A stretch of DNA of 64,000 nt, taken from NCBI GenBank assembly GCA_009761415.1, contig QUOL01000005.1, forward strand, positions 1,488,001 through 1,552,000, written 5' to 3'. The stretch is from Sarcomyxa edulis (taxonomy: Eukaryota > Basidiomycota > Agaricomycetes > Agaricales > Mycenaceae). The stretch's first letter is position 1. Each line of letters begins with the position of its first letter. The notes below the pieces were generated by a model, which did no database searches, was not told where the DNA came from, and saw only the letters and a program-made list of their open reading frames with translations. The position numbers were made by a program, and so were the translations under genes. Below are positions 47,686-60,700 of the stretch, in pieces.

Positions 47686-48048
47686 ACCGCTCTAGTTTTG
47701 TATTTATTCGTAATGGTATCTATGTCCCTAAATATACATATGTTGTATTTAGAAAAGCAGCTCGAGAGACCTTCTGAAATCGAGACAAAAACTACGCCAT
47801 GGCGCAGGGTGTACTAGTAGCATAGCAAACATAGGTTCAAACGAGATACCATTCCCTTCACCAACTACGTTCTCCATGAAGACTGGCGTTTTCCTTGAGT
47901 AGCGGTTCCAAGAAGTAGAATTCATAGATTGTTAATTCAAAAAGTACGAGTACGATCAAAGGGCAAGAAGGAATTTTGTACGACATTCTGAATGACGAAC
48001 GATAGTCTGTCAGGCATTGCTATTCAGGTCGATGAGTTCATCTCGAAA
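47686..48048. other. Convergent intergenic region between P450 B and C
   Basis: About 360 nt holding the 3' ends of both genes; no other feature. Confidence 0.3.
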
Positions 48049-50468
48049 CTAGATGTCGAGTTTTTTCAACTGTACGATAAGAGGGTCGTGGACCCAGAGG
48101 TTGTGTTCCTGAGTACGCGGTCTCAATACAGGGAATATGGAAGCGAAGGGTGTCACAGTACCTTATAAGAAGCGTCAAATTTGTCTAGGTCAAAAGTGGC
48201 GGGAAACGAAAGATTGAAGGTACGTAGAATGCTGGCCACAAAGAACCTATGGACGAATGAGCTGACCTCTACAGCGCATAGATGAACGATTGTACTTCAT
48301 GTTGTGCAGGGCGACCTGCTTCCCGATACAGACCCCAACTCCGTAGCTGAAAGGTATGAAGGCCTCCAGATTGTGTTGATCGCTCTCTTCACGGTTTATC
48401 CAACGCTCAGGTCTAAATTGCTCGGGATCGTTGAAGTTTTGGGCTATGAAAGACGTATAAGGTTTTGGAATGAGACAGAAGTATATTTGATGACTTACGA
48501 TCGTGATGCATTGTATACGTCGGACACGCAACGGTGGTATTGGGAGGGATGACTCTATCAAGAACCTTGATATTTTCCATTCCACTGTAGCGCGGAGGAC
48601 CTGTAGAATAGATGTCAGGTGTCACACGTAGAAGCAAACAGGAAAAACCTGCCTGCAGCAACAGGAGGCACGATCCGGAGAGTTTCTTGAATGCAAGCGT
48701 CTAGGTATACAAGTTTGCCGAGAGTGAAGCTGTCCATATCTTCCACAGGGCCATCGAACGCAGCCTTTAACTCGTCCCGTAGACGACGCTGTATCTTTTC
48801 ATCAGCTACGATATACCTGAAGAATGCCGTCAGAGCCTCCGATATAGTATCTGAGCCTGCGAGGACTATGAATGAGGCATCTGCAGCTGCTTGTGCAGGG
48901 CTCAAGGGTGGACCTCCAGATGCCTCATCTTGCTATTCGAATGCATCGGACATCAACGCTAGGAGGCGTATCATGGGACAACATCAGCTTACGATGACTC
49001 CTAGTATGTCCCTTTTCATCCCTAGTCCCTTTTGCTGTGTTTCGAGCACTTTCCTTCCGGCGAACTACATCGTAGGATGGTCAGTAACGGAAGCTACCTG
49101 GGCGATGACCGCTCACTTTCTGGAATGTAATGATGGGACCGGGCTGAGGAAGCAGTGCAATTAGATCACGCATCCACGGAACCTGACCCAAAACTGCAAC
49201 GTGGTCAGACTCTGAAGAGACAGTAGTGCGTACACATACTCCCGACAAAGAGAACACCCATATGTAACTGGCACATTTATAAGCATGCGACTTTAGCCTC
49301 TTGAGCCATGGCACTTACCACTTCCATCCAACCTTCGGTATCTTTGCCGGCGGCCATCGTCTCGAATCCACCTGAGAATGACATGTCGCCCATGACGTCC
49401 CTACAACAAGTCAGCACACATATATAATCAAGATGGAATGGTTCTGTACATGGCCCATAGAGCGATCCAGTATGACATGTTGACAACTTCCCCCTTTTCA
49501 GTGGCACGACAGTAGATTTCAACGAGTTGCGATGTCCGGGCCTGCAACATGATGTTTACCACAATATGAAGAGGCTCAGTAGACATATGACGTACCTGAA
49601 CGAGGGGTCTGAATGCTGCCATCGAGTCTGCACTAAAAGCTTGATTCCAGGCCTTTGAAAATTCCTGAATGAATTCATCGAATTACAGAAACAAGGCAAA
49701 AGAAAGTACTGACAATCAAACGTTCTGCGTGCTCTTCTCTGTTGGTTGTCGTGATCAGCGCGTCAGCATCCTGAGGAGCACCTGAGGTCGTTGTTAGCAC
49801 CTTTCGACAACTCTCTTGGAACACGAACGACTGAGTACCTTGGTAGAACGGCGCGCGAAACATCTGGCCATAGATGGGTCGGATAGCAGCGGGTATATTG
49901 ACTGAGATTTCGTTTGGACCTATGAGGAGACATGAGATATAACGACAGAGAGATGTAGTGGGACATACCAATCCTCAGCCAAGGCCCATATGTCTTGTGC
50001 AATCTGGTATAGGTCGGTGAAATGTCAGCATCTACACGTCCGGGATACACAACCACGGCTTACTCTTGAAGCACGAGGTGACGGTTCCCTTTTCCGATCC
50101 AATAACTCATCCACCATTTCGACACCTTAGCAAGTATAGGACCGGGATAGTTGGCAAGCGGGTGCCACGGAGACAATCTATAGGCAATGATAGAGAGGGA
50201 CAGTCCAGCGACAAAGCTCTGGACTGAGACTGTCGAAACCGTTGCCGCAGACCATATATTCCCCTTGCTAGACTGAAGTACCACTGCAAATATAAGAATC
50301 GCTGATGCTGCCAGACCGGATACAAAGGGTATAATCTTGGGCTCTCGATGATTGAATAGAGGGTGAGATGCCTGCCAGTCTGTCCATTGGTTGCGCTTCA
50401 GATGATAGAAGGCCGAATCTCACCAAGCCTGCTAAGCTAGACCAAATAGCTGCTTCAAGGAGATGCAT
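48049..50468 (-). CDS. Cytochrome P450 C (second P450 group)
   Basis: Third paralogue of the group. The start at 50466-50468 gives MHLLEAAIWSSLAGL; an intron joins to ASHPLFNHREPKIIPFVSGL and two hydrophobic segments, then YRLSPWHPLANYPGPILAKV. Later parts are YGPWLRIG, MSFSGGFETMAAGKDTEG, a canonical I helix FIVLAGSDTISEAL, the K helix ETLRIVPPVAAG, PPNTTVACPTYTMHHD, FRPERW, and the haem loop FIPFSYGVGVCIGKQVALHN. The protein ends EHNLWVHDPLIVQLKKLDI at TAG 48049-48051. Unlike A and B it keeps the usual A-G-x-D-T oxygen-binding motif. An earlier in-frame ATG upstream (about 50589) was not used because it lacks counterpart sequence in A and B. Confidence 0.87.
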
Positions 50469-51203
50469 GATGCGTACACTGAGACAGAGAGCCAGAAAGA
50501 AATCGGGTGCGAAGTTCAAGTTGAGAAGACGGCCCCCAAAAGCTTTTTGCAGGCGTCTATAGAAGTCCTGCATCTTCCATTTGGAGAACAATCACATCAC
50601 CGCCTCCTGCCGCCTCCGATAGGATTCTTGACCTTCTGTGTAGGTTATGTGAAAGAAGTTGACAGAAACGAGATGGCCGATTGGGGCCTTTCAACCTCCG
50701 AGTCCTTTCTGGCACCGCCACAAGACGGCAAGCCCCACTTTCAGTGGCGGAAATCAAGATCATTTTTGAGTTCAACTTCCTCTACACATTTCCACACATC
50801 GCAATTTGCTTCTAGCCGCATACTCCCCATCTCCATCATCTGATTCTATTTCATTCTTGAATGCTGGTGCATGCATATGTATCGCCCTTCTGTTGCCATC
50901 TCTCATTTGGAGTCCTTCTCGTCTCCGAGATCTCCCCAAGATTGTTCATCATGATAGACGTTTCTAGTATCAAGCGGTCAAAATTCCAAACCTGATCTTC
51001 AACTGGTCTAATCGAATGAACGTTTGAAGAGCGTCGAGTGTCGAGCCTCTCTGGGAGACCGAGTGCCACTTATACTTGGAAAGTGATGATGAAACCCGAA
51101 GAAATTCACCCGTACAATCCTCTACGGCGGTGCAATTTTTCTGGTTCATAAGGTGAAGGGCGATTGTCGTTGGATCGCGAACTCTCCTGTATAGCTGGTA
51201 GTC
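50469..51203. other. Divergent intergenic region, 0.7 kb
   Basis: It lies between P450 C (minus) and the DUF6533 gene (plus). Open frames of up to 126 codons are present but none has domain features; presumed promoters only. Confidence 0.3.
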
Positions 51204-53041
51204 ATGGCCTCCAATGCCACTTCTCTTGCACTTCACGTCTTGGACGATGCGATTTCTGATCTCCTTGTCACTAAAGTGAGTATCTCTCTCTCGTTTATCA
51301 ATTCTGTTGGCCCACTAACGTCCTTGCATAAAGTACACTTATGGTCTGTGGTTCTGCTCTATGCTACGCTATCTCTTGCCTAACCAGTCTAGTAGTTGCT
51401 GCTATGACTGTGATGGTTTATGATCTCCTACAAACATACGACCAAGAGGTGAGAATTCACCACCTAGATATCAGCCAGTCACTCATCTTCGTCAAGGTCG
51501 CTCGAGTTTGGTATACGCGATGGTCTATGGGGAAAGCCTTGTTCCTCCTAGTGAGATCGTCTAATTTCTACCTCACTCAGTATACTGAAGTTTCTCGCGT
51601 TCTTAGAACCGATATGTCCCTCCTATTCTCTTTTCGTTCGACTTGTATTGTGAGTCCACGGTCGTTATCAATGCAAAGACATACTTAGTCAATTTATCTA
51701 GATCAACTACACCCTCAATCGTCTCCAAATGTGAGTGGTTATCATGCGAGAAAATTCATACGCATTAATCATTTCCACACACACAGTTGTAAACTCATTT
51801 TTCTCGCTGCCTAACATGAATTCCCTGACCGGTTGACGTCTATTCTCAGCTGTAAGCATTCTTTTGCCCCACCGAACATTTTAGGGATCATCTCTCTCGG
51901 TCTTGTCGAATGTGGGTATATTTGCTTGTCCCCCGTGAACGTCGATTACTCAAATTGCACAGTCATCCTGGTATTGCGAACGTATGCGCTATACCAGAGC
52001 AAAACATTGTTGGCAATATTGTCTATGCTCTGTGTGGTATGTAATGTCATGTATGGCAGAGACTACTTCCAGCAAAACCGTTTTCCTATAGGTTGCGACG
52101 GTCACAATGATCATTACCACCATGTACATGTTCGAGCATCTCATTGTCTGTAAGTAAAGGATAAACCCTCGTATTCACCGCATAATCGTTAATCCACATG
52201 ATTACAGTTATACCTGATCCCGTCCCTGCAATGGTTGGCTGCATCCCGCAATGTACCGCTCCGTTGTGTCGGATGCTTCTGATCGCTTTCTGGATTCCGT
52301 TCTTCGTGTCTGAGACTAGTGCGTAACGCTTTTCATCTCGTAGGGGTATAGATTTTCAATCCTTGGTCTCGTTTTTTTAGCGATCTTCGTTTTGACTGCC
52401 TGGAAATCATATAGATCTTGTCAGGATCCATTTTTTTCCCTGGTCTCCTTCGACTCTGAACATCATGTTTCCAGCGTTAGGTCTGCGGTCGCACACCAAA
52501 TTTGTCACAATCGTATATCGGGACGGTTGGTAGATCTCAAATCTATTTCGCACTTGTACTGATCAAACTTTCATAGGATTCATCTACTATATAGGTGAGT
52601 CTAGCTCGATCGTGACCTTGCAACGTACTACTAACTTCTCTCTGAAGTGATTATATGTAGGTCCCTGTTGCTTTTCGAAAGCTGCTTTGACTTGACTTAC
52701 TTCGCCATCTAGCCATATCACTAGGTAACCTTCTGATCTGGTGTTTGGCTCCGATTTCTTTGGCGTATCTCGCTACAAGGCATGGTAGTCTTCAGAAAAT
52801 ATACGATCAGAACGCTAACCTATAATCTTAGCCTTATGCGCTCTCTTCAAGTCACAGTTGGATCAAGGTTCTTATTCTTCTTACTGAAACCCCATAATCC
52901 ACTTACCCGTCTTTTTGTAGACTCCTTCTCAATATTCGTGGAATCTTAGAGCGTGACTATACTACGTCTACTGAGATCAGCTCTTTGGGGTTCCGACATG
53001 ATAAAAGGAATGGTGGCGAAATTGAGTTGCGCCGTTTATGA
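51204..53041 (+). CDS. DUF6533 seven-helix membrane protein
   Basis: Multi-pass integral membrane protein of a family very expanded in Agaricomycetes; role unknown. Exon 1 gives MASNATSLALHVLDDAISDL; a 10-nt exon (51334-51343) then joins in phase to VVAAMTVMVYDLLQTYDQE, the DUF6533 signature, and VARVWYTRWSMGKALFLL. Further helices include VILVLRTYALYQSKTLLAIL (the RTYALY motif is typical), VPAMVGCIPQCTAPLC and LLIAFWIPFFVSET. The final exons read SRLLLNIRGILERDYTTSTE and end IELRRL at TGA 53039-53041. Several middle splice junctions (51700-52800) are not certain, and slight decay there cannot be excluded. Its position between P450s suggests nothing specific. Confidence 0.75.
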
Positions 53042-53492
53042 GGCTGATCAGCTGGAGGGGATGTTTCTTGACTGCCTATGCCCTATTTATTTATTGAGTC
53101 CATTCACTTCTTCTGGAAGTCTCGGGCGATATGTTATTCTTGAATTCGAACAAAAAATGTAGTACCGACGTTTTTCTTGTATGCAGGTCACCGGTCACCG
53201 GTCACCTAAGGGATAAGCCGTGGACGCGTGAACAATAGCTATAGCACTTCAAGCTTCAAGTGAACAGTCATATCTACACATGACATGTATTGGCGAATTA
53301 AAATTGAGCTCGCCTTTGACCGCGGTTATAACATGCAGGGCGTGTCTCATTTCAGATATCCTTGAACAAATTCATTCCCGAATCTTATCTCGAAATATCG
53401 TCCATAGCGGGGGGTCTTATGCTAATCATTGCATTTCATTCTAGCTAAGTTACATGTCAACGAGAAAGGTATGTGCCGCCGCCTTCCAACGT
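53042..53492. other. Convergent intergenic region with CGGTCAC repeats
   Basis: It contains three overlapping GGTCACC units at about 53186-53206 (a 7-nt tandem repeat, palindromic). Otherwise it holds the 3' ends of the flanking genes. Confidence 0.45.
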
Positions 53493-55462
53493 CTAAGTAG
53501 AGGTATATCTTCTGCGAAACATGACTTCACCGTTTGGATTTGGAACGCAGGTTGCTGCGAACCACATATTTGGTGGGCGTACGCCTTCAGCTAATTTGAC
53601 TTCGTACGTCAGAACGACATGCGCAAGCATCATCTTCAGCTCGTTCGCCGCGAAGAACCTGCCAGGGCATGCATGTCTGCCGTGCCCAAATGCAAGGTAG
53701 CTAACATTTGTAGTGACCATCTGTTGCTTCGTATGTGCGCCGCTGTCTTCATCGCAGTTCTTCGCAAAGCGAAACGCGTCGAACGTCGTGGCATTTTTAT
53801 AGTTGGCGTCGTCAAGGTGCGTAGAAGTAGAAGCCACAGATACGAAAGTTCCAGCCGGGATGACGGTACCGTCCGAAAATTGGAACGGCTTGAGGGCTTT
53901 TCGGTGCATTAAGACTAGGGAGCCGCATAGTCAGATGAGATATGTTTATAGGGAAATCCACGTACGGCATCCGAGGCCATTCAACCTCTGAGACTCTTTC
54001 AAAAAACTATCAATCTTTAGCATTTTGTCTAAAGACGCCTTGGTCCAGCCTTCCTCTTGCACAATAGCCTCTACCTCGTCGCGCAGTGGTATAGTGAGCT
54101 CGGGTGTAGAGGCAAGATGATAGAGAGCGTGCGTGAAGGCCTAGCAAGAGTCATCAGGTGGTCACACAGATAGAGACGAAGAGAAGCTCACCATTGACGT
54201 GGTATGAATAGCAGCAAAATTGACGGTCAGAATACGAAGGGTCAGATTGCGCAATGAAGTCTCGTCGCCCTTCGCTTCATCCATTAACCAGGAGAGCATG
54301 TCATTCTGCAAGTGCAGACAAGGGTAAGGAGAGCATCGAAAACGAGAAAGAACGAAAACAAACCGGTTTATCAGGGTAATTCTGACCAAATCGCGCGATC
54401 TTTTGTCGACGCTCCTCTACGATCGGTTGTAAATATTCCATTCCTTTTCGGATGCGGGCCTCAACATTCGTAAAAAAATGAGCTGCCAATCTGCAAGAAA
54501 ATAAGCTAAGTTCTAGAATGCTCAGACTACTCACGGCCTCAAGATCGCCGGCAAAAGGCTGATGATAGCTGCACTTTTAACAACGTCGACGGTAAATTGT
54601 ATGTTGAGAGTCCTAAAACCAACATTCCGGCCTGTCGATGCAGATCAAATGATCCGAAACCACCAAACTCCCAAAAGGACGACTTACAAACTGGTAGTCC
54701 GACAAACAACCGGTTGCTTGTTCGACATACAATTTGCATGATGGCATCTAATGCTCTGATCCTTGACCAATCTATGACTGGAGGGTGAGGACAGCGACAT
54801 AATCGAGAATTGAGACGAACCATTATTGTATGATGGAATAACATCTTCAAAAGCAGTAACGACTTCGTCTTGAATTTCCGGAAACAACACGCCAAGATTT
54901 CGAGTCAACTGAGAGCGAACGATCGGAATATGATACGGGTTTGTGCTGATTCTTTCACCAAGAGTATACTGGATCTGTAAAATCTATAGAGATATCCTCA
55001 GCAGGATACGATGTGGCATCACGAAAGTCCTCACGTCATCAGTGGCCTCCTGGAAGGAAAGCACGTCATTTGGAGCTTTGCGAAGCTCGTCGATGAATTC
55101 AGCTCCTCGAACGACGACTTGCCATCGGCCTAGATCAGCCACTCGAAAGGCTGCCGATTTGCACTATGATGAATTTATATGAATCAGAAGGGCTTATATG
55201 TATAGTGGTTCAGCCGACTCACTGTGGCATAACCCTCCTGGACTACCTTCGGAGCATTCAAGATAAACCGAATCGCTCCAATATACGATACAAGCCTGGA
55301 GGTAGGCCCTACGCTCGGAATCCTATGGAGCTGTAAATGAGGGGGAGATAAGCATCATGGTGAAAGATCCTTCGGCTTTCGTACCACAGGTTCTGTGTTT
55401 CTCTTCAGGTACAGTGCAAGAGCGAGTAATATGAAGATAGACCAACAAGTGAGGGAATCCAT
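53493..55462 (-). CDS. Cytochrome P450 D, ent-kaurene-oxidase-like group
   Basis: Seventh P450 of the window, unrelated in detail to the other groups. The start at 55460-55462 gives MDSLTCWSIFILLALALYLK, a membrane anchor; exon 2 continues HRIPSVGPTSRLVSYIGAIR. Later exons give ELRKAPNDVLSFQEATDD, the I helix NFAAIHTTSM, HRKALKPFQFSDGTVIPAGT and the haem loop FGHGRHACPGRFFAANELK. The end is EVMFRRRYTST at TAG 53493-53495. The AAIHTT helix and HACPGRFFA loop are typical of fungal P450s that databases compare with ent-kaurene oxidase and related enzymes; the actual substrate in basidiomycetes is usually unknown. Exon borders in the middle (54150-55150) are approximate. Confidence 0.87.
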
Positions 55463-57297
55463 AAGTGAGATCGTAAAATTGAAGTCGAGGCTGGACACGT
55501 ATTTCTTGGGGAGCGAGCAAGAGCAAGCATTATTGTAAACGAGTTATAAGAGGCAGTCCCATTCTATAATCAGCCCTTCGACGCAGCTCAACGCAGATGA
55601 ATCATCTTGATCATCAAGATTGGAGGGACAGCCAGTTTCACTCTATGCTTTGACGTGGTCCGTCCGCCTTCTCGTCAACTGGAAGTTGTCCTCAGCATAT
55701 CGGGTACATAAGTTTGTAATTTGAGAAAGATCGATGTATGCTTGCTTACTATGTAAGTCATTCCCAGAGTTCCTCTGCCCACCTTTGTCTTGTCGGCCAT
55801 AGGGATCTCTGACCAACTCGAAGCGCTGATCTGGATCAAAACCATAGCATCGACGGAAGAAAGGCTGTGACAGCAGACGCCCAGGGAGTCACGATGTGCT
55901 TCAGTGTCGAACTCGAACTCCTAACGCACATCGATGTTTCATCTAATGATAAGTATCCGAACAGACACGAGAAACTTTACATATACCCATGTATCGTGAT
56001 CTGTGGGCGTCCTGGATATGGTTCGGCCATTTTAAGCTCGGAATGTCTCGGTCATCGCGGCACGGTGCTCAAAAAATCAATTGGGGTCGAATCCTCTCAG
56101 AAAGTATCTGCTTACTTAGATTCAAAAGATACACTCGATCATCGATAGTACAAATTCAGGTTTGAGATCACTGTGTCTGGTAGGAAGCAGACTAGGAAGT
56201 GGCAGGTATCAAGGAGGTATGTATTCGGGATATGCCGTGAGCTTGAAAATACGTGTCCTAAAATAGACATAGGGGACAATGCCCTATGCGCTGCGTTCTC
56301 ATCTGCTCTTTCGCGATCTTCCATATCTTTTACTATCATGCCTCATCGCGCCCTTATCGTTGCTAGAAATACCCAGTAGTATACGTGCCTCTCTAGATGG
56401 CAGACTCGCTCAAACTGACGTGTGTAACAGCTTCATCCCTCCGCTTCCTGGATCAATTCCAACATCTCTCGCTCAGTGATTCCGTTATAACCTACCTGGC
56501 AGCATCAACTGCTTATTGCGACATATCGCCTTGATTTCCCTGCATAAATTGCAGCATCATAGCCGGTCACTTGTGTTGGCAGCGGGACATTGAGTCTCTC
56601 ATTCAATAATTCTTTGATGTAGAAATTGCACACTGCTTACTCTTCGGAGCTTAAAGCGCACTAGTGGAGCACACTGCATCCGTCGTATCGTATTCCTATA
56701 TCTTGGAATTGGAGCAGAGTATAATCGCCCTCCAGGTGCGGATACGTTGCGTGACAGTACGCGTCAGGGGCAAAGTAATATTGTTGCAAGCCTTTTCTGG
56801 ATTTCGTGATCAACTGATATCGTTGGGCTGCGTATCCCTCTGGATCTGGGGCGCTTAGCATTGGCATTTTTCGGTCTAGTTTCTTATCCTTTTGTGTCTC
56901 CTGTCCTTCAGTTTTGTGCTAATGACGCTTCCATACAGCTTTTTAGAGCAATGCAGACTGTCATCGTTATTTGATGTGCCTGTCTCTTGCTCATCGTGCT
57001 CTCAGGTCGCTTTAGTATTGAATGATTAGTATGTTTTCTCGGATCTTCACTAGTATCTGACTCCCTAATTTATAAACAACAGGCTCTCAGCGTCTCTCAA
57101 TCCTTGCAAGCCACCAGACCAGCATCTCCACTACGTATACGAATAACAGCCAATCGATCGAACGCTAGCGGCAGTTCCAGGTCATGCGTTTGAACACACT
57201 ATACCTTCAATAAACTGGCCATGAAGCAGATATGAAAGTACGACTTTCTGCGCGTTATCCCGCATTCATACATATAGAATTAGACACTATACATTTC
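55463..57297. other. Intergenic region, 1.8 kb, no confident gene
   Basis: No gene is supported between P450 D and the Zn2Cys6 gene. Frames of 60-93 codons are scattered on both strands without motifs. It presumably contains the P450 D promoter and the 3' UTR of the transcription-factor gene. Confidence 0.3.
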
Positions 57298-60253
57298 TCA
57301 TACCGCATGCTGATTCAGAAACTGCTGCAACGCCGCCAGATCAGCATCATTCAGCTCCAGCTGCGGCTGGATTCCCTGTTGTTGTAGATAGTCCTCATCG
57401 GACGTGCCACCGTATTCCTCCATACCAAACGATATGAAGGGTTGGTCCGAGAGGGTCTCCCCGCCTGGCATCCCGAATTCCATCCCCGAGAAGAGAGAAT
57501 CCCCCATCCTGAAACTATCAGGGACGAAGTTGAGGTTAGATGCGTCGCCAGGCGACCAACTGGGATAATGGAAGGTCGAGGAGTGGGAAGCAAGAACGCC
57601 ATGCAACAAATTTTCTGTGGTAGCTGAGGTTTGCTGCGAAGCTGACGCTTTGGGGCTCATAGAAAGTGGGGTATACGACGTCGTGGTTGAGGGTCGTGGG
57701 GGTGGCCTAGGTTTATGTCCGAGAGATTTCTCGGGAATCGATTTCCCCTTAGAATCCAGCCTATCTCTAAGCTGCTCCTGTAATAAGCCGCGTAAAATCC
57801 CAGCGATGTTAGTCGCGCATTGCCACGATTTACCGCTCTCCAAAAGGTATTTGATACATAGTTCGGCCTGCGAAAGAGAGTGGGAGAGTGACACTTGAGC
57901 GATCCTTAGTCCAGATGTTGCTTGTACGGCAGATAAGAGGAAAATGGTGCCTGCAGAGAACACGACTTGGACGAGGGTGATAGGGACGTAACGGAGACTA
58001 TAGAGAGCGCGCCATGTCGCCAGGAGATCCATGACATTTTCTGCTGCTCTGTTACAAAGCTATCATCCGTAGTATCCGTCAATAATGACAGTAGTTATTC
58101 GAAAGTGATTATTGTACTCGCTTTGATATGGTCGATATCCTTGCTGCCCAATCCATGAGCGACACGAGAGCGTCGGTAAAAAGGACGGTGCAATAGCATG
58201 AACAGCCACCAGTATGTGAGGTGCATCATTATACGATGCGGCGTGGCAGTGAGACGAGTAGCCAGTGTGATATCCACTTCAGGAGAAAGTCGTTCTTTCC
58301 ATGCGTTGAGCTGAAGGCTAGAAGACGAGTGTGACGATCAGACCATTTCACTGAAAAATACCGTTATACTCACTCGATGCGACTGATGAGCTCGTGGTAA
58401 ACCTCTGGACGGGTCCCTGGAACGTTTAGCCCATTGCTGTTGCAAGTTAATCAGTAGGGGAAAAAAAGAAGGAAAAAAAACAATCGACTTACACAACGTC
58501 CATAATTCGTCTAGCGATAATCAACAGCTCGCACGATCCTGAAAATATTTTGGACAGGAAGTTGGGTTGTGGAGAAAGCTTCGACTGAGGGTAATGCCAC
58601 GGCATTTGATCGAAGTCGGAGTCGACGAAAGGAACGGGTATGTTCTTTCTATCAGAGGGCGCAGGAACTGAGAAGTCGCGACCGACGTATAGAGACCAGC
58701 ATACGTCCTGTGGATCATCAATTCTCTCGATCGTATGATTCAGCGTACGATGGAGTGGACGAACCTGACTGAACGTAGTCCAATGAGCCCAATTACGGTC
58801 CAGCATGTCATCGGCAGAGATAAGCCCAGATTTAACCCAAGCAGAGCAGTCAATACTAAGCCCCACTTCAGAGTCAATTTATCAGTATCAGTTAGTCATT
58901 CGTATGTTTGACGGAGACTCGAAATGTTCTTACAAGCCTGACTCATCCGCGCACTCATCCCAAAATACATGTATCCTAGCGTTTGGTCACCCTTGGACGA
59001 GTGGTAGCTGCCAATGATAGACAACGCGTGCACGACGCATATGTTTGGTTTCTGGCATTCGGCCTCGATATAATTCTTTGCGATGTTAGCAAAGTACTGC
59101 CGTGATTTGTGATCACGGATACGAGGATCATCGGAGAAAGCGGTGGCGAGCGCGACAAGAGCGTTGTGAAGCATGGGAGAATAGTGGGCGGTTTTCGGAG
59201 GTGTTTGAGACGACGGAACACTAAGGGCCGTGTACATGTCTCGGAGGAATAGGGCGGGTACGATGCGCATGCACCAGCAGGTGAAGAACTTGAACAGTAG
59301 GTCCAAGAGCCTGTGCCACACAAATAGATGAGTACACGGCGAGATTCAAGAAAAATTGGCGACCTTACTTATCATGTTCCCTGCGGTCGAGTGGGACGAC
59401 AGAGGGGAGATGGCGAGACCAGTCAAAGTCTGGATTATAATACGTATCGTCTACGCCGTCGACAAGGAGTACATAACATTCATTCGAGTTCTTGGCAATT
59501 TCCGGGAAACGAGAGGGATTGAGAGGCTTAGGAATATATCTGAAGATTGCAGTCGGGCCATGAAGGAGGAGATCCCGGTCCTCGAGCTACAAAGGTCACC
59601 AGATTAGATTCGAAAACAGATGGCCGTTTACAAAAATTGGATACCCACTGCAAGATTCTCAGTCGGCATGCATAGTTGCTGTGCGATGTCATCATCGCTA
59701 TCTGACTCCGAATCTACATCGTAGTCTTCTTGGGACCCACTCCCCGGACGCGACTGGAGATATGAAGGGCCTACGTCATCTTTGAGACCACCGTGTTCCC
59801 GTCGGCACTGTTCGAGCTTGGATTCGAGAAGTGCAGCATAAGCTTCTAGAGCCTCTGCACGTTTCTTCAGGGATTCGACATATTGCTTCGTGCTGGGCCG
59901 CTTGGCGTTTTCGGTTCCCCATGTACACTAAAGGTGACGTGGTACTTCTGAGAGTGGGGTCCCATGAGGTTATACAGATGCACGTACTTCGTGACCAGAA
60001 AGTCCACACGTTTCGCAGATCTAAAGAGATGAACAGTCATAGGCAGAGAGCTTCGGCCGATCGTTGATTGTAAGATAACACGCACGGGTCTCACTCCATT
60101 ACATTTGACTTTTCTAGACATACATTCAGCACACAGAAGAATCTGAAAGTAGACTGCCCACCTTAACCGACAGAAATTGCAAGCACGGGAGGTATAAGTC
60201 CCGCGACCTCTTGCAGAAGAGGTCGATGCACGTTTTCCGGAGTCTACTTTCAT
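57298..60253 (-). CDS. Zn2Cys6 (GAL4-type) transcription factor with fungal_trans domain
   Basis: Nuclear DNA-binding regulator. The start at 60251-60253 gives MKVDSGKRASTSSARGRGTY. With donor gtgggc for the first intron and acceptor tttag for the third, the cluster reads CNFCRLRKVKCNGVRPICET and CGLSGHECTWG, with all six zinc cysteines in normal spacing. A linker and coiled coil follow (YVESLKKRAEALEAYAALLE). The middle homology region is fungal-specific: LLDLLFKFFTCWCMRIVPAL, then SYHSSKGDQTLGYMYFGMSA, VCWSLYVGRDFSVPAPS and MMHLTYWWLFMLLHRPFYRR. The C-terminus is Ser/Pro-rich and acidic (GTSDEDYLQQQG), probably the activation domain, ending NQHAV. Targets unknown; it is near P450 D but 1.8 kb away. 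Confidence 0.92.
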
Positions 60254-60700
60254 GACTCGATAAGCGTGTTGATAACGATAACACTACCTCAGCCTAGTTG
60301 TTAAATATGTTTTGTTAGTTGGTCAGGGGATCCGTGCATAGGATAAAGCAGTGACTGATGGCACTGGCAGATACAGGGTAGTCGATGGCAGTTGAAGTGA
60401 CGTTGAAGTTTTGACTCGATAAATGATGGTCGGAAATGTATCGGGACAGTATATAAGCGCCACTGAAATGCGCAGATAAGAGTAGATTCTGGTTATTTGT
60501 CTGAAAGGCGCTTCGAATGTCATGTCTCCGAAGTAAAGGGAGGTAATGCAAAGGACCAAAGTGAGGTCCGACACAGGCAAGTGGCAAAATTCTCATGGGT
60601 AACGATACCTAGACACTGTCTTGTGAATTTTCTGGGCACGGCGATATGGACAGTCACTGCTCTGAGGTCAGTTGGAACTGCAGAGTTTTTATATTTTTTT
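60254..60700. other. Intergenic region between the regulator and uL14m
   Basis: About 450 nt; both flanking genes are on the minus strand, so it should hold the regulator's promoter. No gene supported. Confidence 0.3.

Noticed and set aside
50463..50843. 126-codon plus-strand open frame
   Set aside because: It overlaps the first exon of P450 C antisense and continues into the promoter region; no motif.
60520..60700. Extended C-terminal tail of uL14m in the unspliced frame
   Set aside because: A good donor after LAPR and an acceptor before Val-Ile-stop restore the family's normal C-terminus, so the tail is intronic and 3' sequence.
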